Part shown: positions 1 through 4,968 of the stretch, one piece after another | Numbering within the stretch: position 1 is the stretch's first letter | How the letters are laid out: each line of letters starts with the position of its first letter | Assembly: GCA_900540455.1 (NCBI GenBank) | Contig: UQGD01000062.1 | Location: 1-5,982, forward strand | Direction: 5' to 3' | DNA from: an uncultured Faecalibacterium sp. | GTDB taxonomy: Bacteria > Bacillota > Clostridia > Oscillospirales > Ruminococcaceae | Length of the DNA stretch: 5,982 bases | The notes under the pieces: generated by a model | Database searches by the model: none | Seen by the model: only the letters and a program-made list of their open reading frames with translations | Told to the model about the DNA's origin: nothing | Made by a program: the position numbers and the translations under genes

Positions 1-24
1 TCTCAGTCGCCTACGGCGACAGCT
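1..24. repeat. Repeat module A, left copy (hairpin with GTCGCC/GGCGAC arms)
   Basis: These 24 bases match 5865-5888 in direct orientation with a single difference (A13 versus G5877). The core is a hairpin with arms GTCGCC and GGCGAC and a 3-nt loop. The loop base differs between copies while the arms are intact, which suggests that the folded structure matters or that the copies are recent. Confidence 0.8.
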
Positions 25-150
25 CTCCCGAAGGGCGAGCCCTTGGCAAAGAGGGAAAGTCTCATCCTTATAGGTCAACTACTAGAAGAATCTGACCTGT
101 AACCCCATAAACTTTACGCCCTTGCCAAAGCCTCCACCTGAGTGGAAAGA

Positions 151-170
151 CTTCCCCCGGCCGGGGGAAG
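151..170. repeat. Perfect 20-nt palindrome
   Basis: Two 10-base arms (CTTCCCCCGG and its exact reverse complement) meet with no spacer. There is no following T-tract on either strand, so it does not look like an intrinsic terminator. It sits inside the cluster of repeat hairpins and is probably part of the same composite element. A related half-site (CTCCCCCGAAGG) appears at 5969-5980. Confidence 0.75.
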
Positions 171-180
171 ATGTCGCCGC

Positions 181-197
181 CAGGCGACAAAAAGGGG
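181..197. repeat. Repeat module B, left copy
   Basis: These 17 bases (CAGGCGAC, five A, four G) are the exact reverse complement of 5893-5909. The first part forms the right arm of a 7-bp hairpin at 172-189. Confidence 0.75.
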
Positions 198-199
198 CA

Positions 200-227
200 G
201 TGGCATTTCGCAAAGCGAAATGACGGA
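200..227. repeat. Repeat module C, left copy (CATTTCGC hairpin)
   Basis: These 28 bases are the exact reverse complement of 5941-5968. Inside lies a hairpin at 204-222 with 8-bp arms CATTTCGC and GCGAAATG and an AAA loop. A perfect 28-base match about 5.7 kb away is far beyond chance and marks a dispersed repeat family. Confidence 0.85.
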
Positions 228-274
228 GAGGGTCCCTCCCCGCCTTTGTAAAGCAGAAATACCACCTGGATACG

Positions 275-314
275 AAAAAACGCCCCTCTCCCGGGGAAGC
301 CGGTGAGAGGGGCG
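275..314 (-). terminator. Intrinsic terminator of the minus-strand small-protein gene
   Basis: Read on the minus strand, arms CGCCCCTCTC (305-314) and GAGAGGGGCG (281-290) form a 10-bp GC-rich stem. It can extend through CCGG/CCGG inner arms with one bulged base around a 5-nt loop, and is followed directly by six T residues (275-280 on the plus strand read AAAAAA). It lies about 25 bases past the stop codon of the 43-residue gene, where a Rho-independent terminator is expected. Confidence 0.85.
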
Positions 315-338
315 GTGCGCTCTTTTGGTGCGGTAAAC

Positions 339-470
339 TTACAGCTCGTCGGTATTCGTGTAGATCTGGACATAGCGCGGGGCGTTTTTGTCATGCAAAA
401 ACAGCAGCGCGCCGGTCAGACCGACGGCCAGTACAGTGAGCGCCGTGAGCAGAGCTTTGAGAACCTTCAT
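339..470 (-). CDS. Small single-pass membrane protein, 43 aa, unknown function
   Basis: I do not recognise a family. The gene runs from ATG (470-468) to TAA (341-339) and encodes 43 residues. Residues 2-5 are basic (KVLK). Residues 6-25 are an unbroken hydrophobic stretch rich in Leu, Ala, Val and Thr, which should form one membrane helix or an uncleaved signal anchor. Residues 26-43 form a polar tail starting HDKNAPRY and ending TNTDEL. By the positive-inside rule the N terminus should be cytoplasmic and the tail outside. Support for a real gene is strong for its size: an AAGGAGG site 10 bases upstream, an extended -10 promoter further upstream and an intrinsic terminator just downstream, all on the same strand. 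It is divergent from rnf and has its own signals, so a role in the Rnf complex cannot be inferred from position alone. Confidence 0.8.
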   Translation of the reverse strand: MKVLKALLTALTVLAVGLTGALLFLHDKNAPRYVQIYTNTDEL

Positions 471-480
471 CGTTTGTAAG

Positions 481-487
481 CCTCCTT
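481..487 (-). promoter_or_regulatory. Ribosome binding site of the small-protein gene
   Basis: The minus strand reads AAGGAGG, a near-perfect anti-16S match, with a 10-base spacer to the ATG at 470. The same motif and spacing precede the rnf genes downstream of rnfC. This site fixes the start codon of the 43-residue gene. Confidence 0.85.
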
Positions 488-690
488 GTTAATGTGGCCG
501 CAGACGGGGGACGCTTTGCGGAGTGATTTCAGTATACCATATTCCGCCCCCAAAGGCAAACCTGTTCCGCATACAATTTGCAAGGCGCTCTATGGCCGAA
601 AAAAGGGAAAAATAGGGAGGTTAGAACATACTAACATCAAAAATCGTCAAAGAAAATTTAGGAATGGAAAACATTTTGTCGCCCATGTCG
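488..690. other. Divergent intergenic region, upstream part
   Basis: No gene is supported between the small-protein ribosome binding site and the rnf promoter; together with the rnf leader the gene-free stretch reaches 808. It holds the minus-strand promoter (531-559) and an AT-richer block (about 598-690) with a 16-nt inverted repeat at 620-635 (GTTAG, 6-nt spacer, CTAAC). A 75-codon open frame at 486-713 has no ribosome binding site, runs through the promoters and has no recognisable composition, so I treat it as spurious. Confidence 0.6.
531..559 (-). promoter_or_regulatory. Sigma-A-type promoter for the small-protein gene
   Basis: On the minus strand, TTGCCT (559-554) and TATACT (536-531) are separated by 17 bases. 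TGG directly precedes the -10 box, giving an extended -10 (TGnTATACT). Transcription should start near 524, leaving a leader of about 54 bases before the ATG at 470. Confidence 0.6.
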
Positions 691-719
691 TTGCACTTCA
701 CCCGTCAAAATGATACAAT
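691..719 (+). promoter_or_regulatory. Sigma-A-type promoter of the rnf operon
   Basis: TTGCAC (691-696) and TACAAT (714-719) are spaced by 17 bases, with TGA before the -10 giving an extended -10. The expected start of transcription is near 726, leaving a leader of about 83 bases before the preferred rnfC start. The -10 box is overlapped by an imperfect operator-like inverted repeat at 710-725 (ATGAT, 6 nt, ATCAT), so a repressor could act here. The regulator is unknown. Confidence 0.7.
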
Positions 720-725
720 AATCAT

Positions 726-808
726 ATTAGGCAGCTGCTGCCGCTGCTCTGTGCGTCTGCATGGGGGCGGCGACGGCAATCCAACTCAGAATGGGGGATT
801 TTGATTCC
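726..808 (+). promoter_or_regulatory. rnf 5' leader
   Basis: This is the predicted untranslated leader between the promoter and the rnfC ATG at 809. It starts with a small hairpin GGCAG-CTG-CTGCC (730-742) in a CTG-rich stretch. I recognise no known riboswitch. Two in-frame ATG codons (761, 791) lie in it without ribosome binding sites. Confidence 0.45.
793..797 (+). promoter_or_regulatory. Weak ribosome binding site deciding the rnfC start
   Basis: GGGGG followed by A lies 11 bases before the ATG at 809. It is the only purine-rich Shine-Dalgarno-like match near any of the three in-frame ATGs (761, 791, 809). It is clearly poorer than the AAGGAGG-type sites of the downstream genes, which is odd for the first gene of a probably well-expressed operon. 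Confidence 0.5.
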
Positions 809-2131
809 ATGTTGAACAAGCTGAAACGTGCGGCGCTTGGCGCGCATACGCCGCATGACAAAGCAACCGCTGCAAGCAAGCCCGTCCCGATGCCTCTGCC
901 CGCGCAGGTACGCATCCTTATGAGTCAGCACATCGGTGCTCCGGCAAAGACCCTGGTCAAAAAGGGTGACGAGGTCTTTGTGGGCACGAAGATCGGTGAA
1001 GCCAGCGGCAATGTCTCGGCAAATATCCACTCCAGCGTCTCCGGTACGGTGACTGCGGTGGAGACTTTCCGCCTGGCCGATGGCCATATGTGTGATTCGG
1101 TCGTCATCCAGACAGATGGCAACCAGACCAAAGACCCGAACCTTGCGCCGCCCACCGTCACAGATAAAGCCAGCTTCCTAGCAGCAGTGCGGGAGAGCGG
1201 CCTTGTCGGTTTGGGCGGCGCTGGCTTCCCTACCGATGTGAAGCTGCAGCCTCACAACCCGGTGGATACCCTGCTGATCAACGCCTCCGAGTGTGAGGTG
1301 TGGCTGACCAGCGATACCCAGGAGATGCTGAACTGCAGCGACGATATCGTCCGCGGCATCCAGGCTGTGCTGGAGTATACCGGTATCCCCAAGTGCATGA
1401 TCGGCATTGAGAACAATAAGCCGGAGTGCATCGACCTGCTGTGCCAGAAGACCAAGGAGATCCCGAATATCGAGGTCAAGCCTCTGCCCAGCGTGTACGG
1501 CACCGGCGCAGAGCTGATCCTGATCGAGAAGTGCCTGGGCCGTGAGGTGCCCCATGGCGGTCTGCCCGCCGATGTCGGCACTGTGGTGATGAACGTCACC
1601 TCTGTGTCCTGCCTGGGCAAGTACCTGGCTACCGGTATGCCGGTGGTGGAGCGCACCATTACGGTGGATGGCGATGCCTGCGCTGCACCCCAGAACCTGG
1701 TGGTCCCCGTGGGTACTGCTTATGAGGACGTGCTGAACGCCGCTGGCATCAAGGCTGGCGTCGTGCTGGGCAAGGTGGTGGCTGGCGGCGCCATGATGGG
1801 CCCCGCTGTGGAGAACCTGTCCTACCCCACCACCAAGACCACCTCTGGCCTGATCATGCTCAGCGATACCGCTGCACAGCCTGCCCCGGTGCAGCCCTGC
1901 ATCCGCTGCGGCCGCTGCGTGGAGTATTGCCCCATGGGTCTGGCTCCGGTGGAGGTCAATGGCGCATATGCTGCACGGGACGTGAAGGAGCTGGCAAAGC
2001 TGCACGTGGATTACTGCTTCAACTGCGGTTCCTGCACCTTCGTCTGCCCGGCTAAGCGCCCCTGCACCCAGATGATGAGTCTGGCAAAGGAATACTATCT
2101 CGACGAAATCAAAAAAGGAGGCAATAAGTAA
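809..2131 (+). CDS. rnfC: Rnf complex subunit RnfC, NADH/FMN- and 4Fe-4S-binding
   Basis: RnfC is the peripheral cytoplasmic subunit where electrons from the membrane part reduce NAD+. Numbering from the ATG at 809 gives 440 residues, typical of the family. Residues 39-81 (SQHIGAPAK through SSVSGTV) form the N-terminal sandwich domain. The NuoF-like FMN/NADH site shows GLGGAGFPTDVK at 134-145 and NASECE at 158-163. The SLBB-linked segment has GREVP (244-248) and GGLPADVG (250-257). Two ferredoxin-type motifs follow, Cys364/367/370/374 and Cys403/406/409/413, for two 4Fe-4S clusters. I prefer 809 over 761 and 791 because it alone has a possible ribosome binding site, and because the protein then begins a few residues before the family's conserved GGIHP-like segment (here LGAHTPHDK). 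The stop codon shares one base with the rnfD start. Codon use changes sharply near 1240. Confidence 0.95.
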   Translation: MLNKLKRAALGAHTPHDKATAASKPVPMPLPAQVRILMSQHIGAPAKTLVKKGDEVFVGTKIGEASGNVSANIHSSVSGTVTAVETFRLADGHMCDSVVIQTDGNQTKDPNLAPPTVTDKASFLAAVRESGLVGLGGAGFPTDVKLQPHNPVDTLLINASECEVWLTSDTQEMLNCSDDIVRGIQAVLEYTGIPKCMIGIENNKPECIDLLCQKTKEIPNIEVKPLPSVYGTGAELILIEKCLGREVPHGGLPADVGTVVMNVTSVSCLGKYLATGMPVVERTITVDGDACAAPQNLVVPVGTAYEDVLNAAGIKAGVVLGKVVAGGAMMGPAVENLSYPTTKTTSGLIMLSDTAAQPAPVQPCIRCGRCVEYCPMGLAPVEVNGAYAARDVKELAKLHVDYCFNCGSCTFVCPAKRPCTQMMSLAKEYYLDEIKKGGNK

Positions 2132-3090
2132 TGGATACGAAGCTTATTGTTTCGGCCTCCCCGCATCTGCGCTCTGAGGAGACGACCGCTGGCCTGATGG
2201 CCAATGTGATCGTGGCTCTGAGCCCCTGTGTGGTGGCCTCTGCCATCATTTTTGGCCTGCGTGCCCTGCTGGTCACCGCTGTTTCGGTGGCAGCCAGCGT
2301 GGGCTTTGAGTGGCTGTACTGCAAGCTGCTCAAGCGTCCCAACCCCATTGGGGATCTGTCTGCGGTGGTCACCGGCATCATCCTGGCACTGAACGTGCCT
2401 GTGGGTATGCCCCTGGGCCAGCTGCTCATCGGCGACTTTGTGGCCATCATCGTGGTCAAGCAGCTGTTTGGCGGCATCGGCATGAACTTTGCCAACCCCG
2501 CTCTGGTGGGCCGCATCGTGCTGTTTGTCAGCTTTGCTTCGGAGATGAACGCATGGGTGTTCCCGGATGCAGCAGTGGACCAGCTGTCCTCTGCTACGCC
2601 GCTGGCTGCGGCAAACCCGGCGAAGCTCAGCCTGCTGGACCTGTTTATGGGTGTCCACGGCGGCGTTCTGGGTGAGACCTGCGCCCTGGCGATCCTGCTG
2701 GGCCTGGTGTACCTGGTGGCTACCAAGACCATCAGCATCGCTATCCCCGCTTCCTATGTGGGCAGCGTGTTTGTGTTCTACCTGATCGCGACCCGGGATC
2801 TGCACACCGCACTGGTGCAGGTGCTGTCCGGCGGTCTGCTGTTCGGCGCTGTGTTCATGGCTACCGACTACGTCACCAGCCCCTTTACTCTGAAGGGCAA
2901 GCTGGTCTACGGCGTGGCACTGGGCGTTGTGACCTTTGCCATTCGTTACTGGGGCAGCTACACCGAGGGCGTGTCCTTCGCACTGCTGTTCATGAACCTG
3001 TGGGTCCCCTTTATCAATGACTGGACCCGCCAGACCCCGTACGGGTATGTCAAACCTGCAAAACCTGCAAAGGAGGCTTCCGGCAAATGA
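2131..3090 (+). CDS. rnfD: Rnf complex subunit RnfD, membrane flavoprotein
   Basis: RnfD is an integral membrane subunit related to NqrB. It carries FMN on a threonine and takes part in transmembrane electron transfer and ion translocation. The 319-residue product has many hydrophobic segments, including about 20-42, 43-62, 76-90, 97-113, 125-138, 180-197, 200-221, 230-245, 258-272 and 282-295. Family signatures are SPHLRSEETT near the N terminus (9-18), NPALVGR (122-128), the flavinylation motif SSATPLAA with Thr156 as the expected FMN acceptor, GETCALAIL (181-189) and ATDYVTSP (244-251). The start overlaps the rnfC stop by one base (TAATG), with AAGGAGG at 2115-2121 and a 9-base spacer, so translation is probably coupled. 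The C-terminal tail contains a tandem KPA-KPA. Confidence is very high. Confidence 0.96.
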   Translation: MDTKLIVSASPHLRSEETTAGLMANVIVALSPCVVASAIIFGLRALLVTAVSVAASVGFEWLYCKLLKRPNPIGDLSAVVTGIILALNVPVGMPLGQLLIGDFVAIIVVKQLFGGIGMNFANPALVGRIVLFVSFASEMNAWVFPDAAVDQLSSATPLAAANPAKLSLLDLFMGVHGGVLGETCALAILLGLVYLVATKTISIAIPASYVGSVFVFYLIATRDLHTALVQVLSGGLLFGAVFMATDYVTSPFTLKGKLVYGVALGVVTFAIRYWGSYTEGVSFALLFMNLWVPFINDWTRQTPYGYVKPAKPAKEASGK

Positions 3091-3632
3091 AGAAGGCTAC
3101 ATGGGAGAGCACCGTAAAGCCCATTGTTGTGCTGAGCGTGATCTCGCTGGTCGTCAGCCTGCTGCTGGCGGTCGTCAATTCCTGCACTGCGCCGGTCATC
3201 AAGGCCAATGAGCGCGCCATTACCCTGGCCGCTTATGTGGAAGTGATGCCCACTGTGGAGAACGCAGCCGACCTGGAAGAGCTGTCCGGCTACACCACTC
3301 CCAATGTTCAGGGTGTGGTCAAGGCAGAGGATGGCAGCATTGCGATCAAGGCCGGTGAGCCGGGCTTTGACGGCGGCATGCTGAGTGTCATCATGGGCTT
3401 CGACACCACCGGTAAGGTGACTGGCATCTGGGTGGATGCCTCTACCCAGACCCAGGGCATTGGCACCAACGTGGCCAAGGAGGACTTCCTGGCACAGTTC
3501 GATGGCATGGACGGCACCCAGAACATTGTGATGAACGACGGCTATGACGCCTACACTGGCGCTACCGTTTCGTCCACTGCTTTGTTTGCCGCCATGAATG
3601 ACTGCATCAGCTGCTACAACGAGCTGGCATAA
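3087..3632 (+). CDS. rnfG: Rnf complex subunit RnfG, FMN-binding
   Basis: RnfG is related to NqrC. It is a single-helix membrane protein with an FMN-binding domain outside the cytoplasm, and FMN is attached to threonine by the Rnf/Nqr flavin transferase. The 181-residue product has one N-terminal hydrophobic helix (about 11-31) followed by a soluble domain. The FMN motif is TGATVSST at 157-164, with Thr160 the expected acceptor. TQTQGIGTNV, around residues 116-125, matches the family's TPGLGTKV-like segment ahead of it. The gene overlaps rnfD by four bases (ATGA), and AAGGAGG lies 10 bases upstream. No gene for the flavin transferase (ApbE) is in this window, so it must be encoded elsewhere. 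Confidence 0.95.
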   Translation: MKKATWESTVKPIVVLSVISLVVSLLLAVVNSCTAPVIKANERAITLAAYVEVMPTVENAADLEELSGYTTPNVQGVVKAEDGSIAIKAGEPGFDGGMLSVIMGFDTTGKVTGIWVDASTQTQGIGTNVAKEDFLAQFDGMDGTQNIVMNDGYDAYTGATVSSTALFAAMNDCISCYNELA

Positions 3633-3648
3633 AGGAGGCTGGTAAACA

Positions 3649-4323
3649 ATGGCACAAGAAAACAAGTCCAAGGTAAGCATCCTTACCAATGGCATTATCA
3701 AAGAGAACCCGGTCCTGCGCCTGGTGCTGGGCACCTGCTCGGTGCTGGCTGTTACCACCTCCGTGTCCAGCGCGCTGGGCATGGGTGCAGCTTTCACCTT
3801 CGTGCTGGTGTGCTCCAACATTCTGATCTCGCTGCTGCGCAACGTGATCCCCGCTAAGGTGCACCTGCCGTGCTACATCGTCATCATTGCAGGTTTTGTT
3901 ACCATCGTGCAGATGGTGATGCACGCCTATATGGAGGACCTGTACAACGCTTTGGGCGTCTTTTTGCCCCTGATCGTCGTCAACTGCATCATTCTGGGCC
4001 GTGCCGAGATGTTTGCCTGCAAAAACACCGTGGTAGACTCGGCTCTGGACGGTGTGGGCATGGGCCTTGGCTACACCCTGACCGTTGTGCTGATGGCTAC
4101 CGTCCGTGAGGTGCTGGGCAGCGGCACTTGGCTGGGCTTCCAGGTCCTGCCCGAGAGCTTTGCCAAGATCAGCATCATGACCCAGGCTCCCGGCGCATTC
4201 TTCTGCTACGGCGTGCTGATGGCTGGCTGCATCTGGCTGGAGGGCAAGCTGGATGCCCGCGTGCAGCGTCAGATCGGCTGCCAGCCCCTCAAGGAGCTGC
4301 AGGAAGGAGAGGATAACGAATGA
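3649..4323 (+). CDS. rnfE: Rnf complex subunit RnfE, membrane protein
   Basis: RnfE is the NqrD-like half of the RnfA/RnfE pair. These two homologous six-helix proteins have opposite topology and together hold an intramembrane Fe-S centre, as known from Rnf/Nqr structures. The conserved cysteines are visible as Cys30 in VLGTCSVLAVT and Cys113 in FLPLIVVNCIILGR. Another family landmark is GMGLGYTLTVVLMATVREVL (137-156). The 224-residue length is slightly above the usual ~200, due to a polar N-terminal extension (about 1-14) and an acidic tail ending EGEDNE. The common LGxCPTLAVT motif has Ser31 where Pro is usual. AAAGGAGG lies 10 bases before the ATG, and the gene starts 16 bases after rnfG. 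Confidence 0.95.
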   Translation: MAQENKSKVSILTNGIIKENPVLRLVLGTCSVLAVTTSVSSALGMGAAFTFVLVCSNILISLLRNVIPAKVHLPCYIVIIAGFVTIVQMVMHAYMEDLYNALGVFLPLIVVNCIILGRAEMFACKNTVVDSALDGVGMGLGYTLTVVLMATVREVLGSGTWLGFQVLPESFAKISIMTQAPGAFFCYGVLMAGCIWLEGKLDARVQRQIGCQPLKELQEGEDNE

Positions 4324-4952
4324 TCGTCAAACTTGCTGCGATCTTCTTCAGCATGATCCTGGTGAATAACTATGTGCTGATGAAGTTCTATGGTATCTGC
4401 CCGTTCCTGGGCGTTTCCAAGAAGCTGGACTCCGCCATTGGTATGTCCGGCGCCGTCATCTTTGTCATGTTCATGGCAACGGCCGTCACCTTCCCCATCC
4501 AGATCTTTATCCTGGACCCGGCAGATCTGGGCTACCTGCAGACCATCGTGTTTATTCTGGTCATTGCAGTGCTGGTCCAGTTCATTGAGATCTTCCTGAA
4601 AAAATATGTGGTCTCGCTGTACAACGCCCTGGGCGTGTACCTGCCCCTGATCACCACCAACTGCTGCGTGCTGGCTGTCACCATCCTGGTGGTGGGCGAC
4701 TACGGCGCCGATGTGGAGACCCTGGGCTTTGGCCTGGCCTACATCGAGGCACTGGTCTGCGCTGTGGGTGCAGGTGTCGGCTTTATGCTGGCCATGTGCC
4801 TGTTCAGCGGCGTGCGCAAGCGTGTGGAGGTGTGTGATGCACCGGCTCCCTTCAAGGGCCTGCCCATCACCCTGGTGGCAGCAGCTATCACCAGCCTGTC
4901 CTTCATGGGCTTCGGCGGCATCGTCGAAAACCTGTTCAATGTGACGCTGTAA
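4320..4952 (+). CDS. rnfA: Rnf complex subunit RnfA, membrane protein
   Basis: RnfA is the NqrE-like partner of RnfE and is homologous to it; both share YNALGV(F/Y)LPLI followed closely by Asn-Cys. The expected Fe-S ligands are Cys27 in FYGICPFLGVSKK and Cys115 in LITTNCCVLAV; Cys116 is adjacent. The 210-residue product has about six hydrophobic segments (roughly 5-22, 38-64, 73-93, 103-124, 137-162 and 181-200). FSGVRKRVEVCDAPAPFKG (162-180) matches the family's conserved loop before the last helix. The start overlaps rnfE by four bases (ATGA), and AAGGAG (4304-4309) lies 10 bases upstream. The small length excess over the usual ~190 residues looks like normal clostridial variation. Confidence 0.95.
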   Translation: MIVKLAAIFFSMILVNNYVLMKFYGICPFLGVSKKLDSAIGMSGAVIFVMFMATAVTFPIQIFILDPADLGYLQTIVFILVIAVLVQFIEIFLKKYVVSLYNALGVYLPLITTNCCVLAVTILVVGDYGADVETLGFGLAYIEALVCAVGAGVGFMLAMCLFSGVRKRVEVCDAPAPFKGLPITLVAAAITSLSFMGFGGIVENLFNVTL

Positions 4953-4968
4953 GGGAGGAAACGGGATT

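Larger units (their letters stand above)
1..273. other. Non-coding, hairpin-rich intergenic region
   Basis: No credible gene lies here. The stretch is a series of short inverted repeats: 6-20 (6-bp stem, 3-nt loop), 25-39 (5 bp with a bulge), 151-170 (perfect palindrome), 172-189 (7-bp stem, 4-nt loop), 204-222 (8-bp stem, AAA loop) and 228-238 (5-bp arms). Several of these recur near the right end of the window. Positions about 60-118 are plainer sequence with only a weak inverted repeat (72-77 with 93-98). The layout resembles dispersed REP-like or small non-autonomous repeats of GC-rich gut Clostridia. That class assignment is inferred; no transposase or target-site duplication is visible. 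Confidence 0.7.

Noticed and set aside
72..98. Inverted repeat AGGTCA / TGACCT with a 15-base loop
   Set aside because: The arms are only 6 bases with a long loop and no neighbouring gene context, so it is compatible with chance.
68..394. 108-residue open frame on the minus strand
   Set aside because: It runs through the repeat hairpins and the terminator, overlaps the better-supported 43-residue gene in another frame, and has no ribosome binding site or protein-like composition.
486..713. 75-residue open frame on the plus strand
   Set aside because: It covers both divergent promoters, has no ribosome binding site, and its product is a mixture of basic residues with no domain or conserved-looking stretch.
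761..808. N-terminal extension of RnfC from the ATG at 761
   Set aside because: There is no ribosome binding site before 761, and the added 16 residues do not resemble the RnfC N terminus. It is kept only as an alternative start.
1178..2005. Long minus-strand open frame (275 residues) antisense to rnfC
   Set aside because: It is a shadow of the strong GC-third-position codon bias of rnfC. The product is rich in His, Gln, Asp and Ala in the pattern typical of antisense frames, with no start signals.
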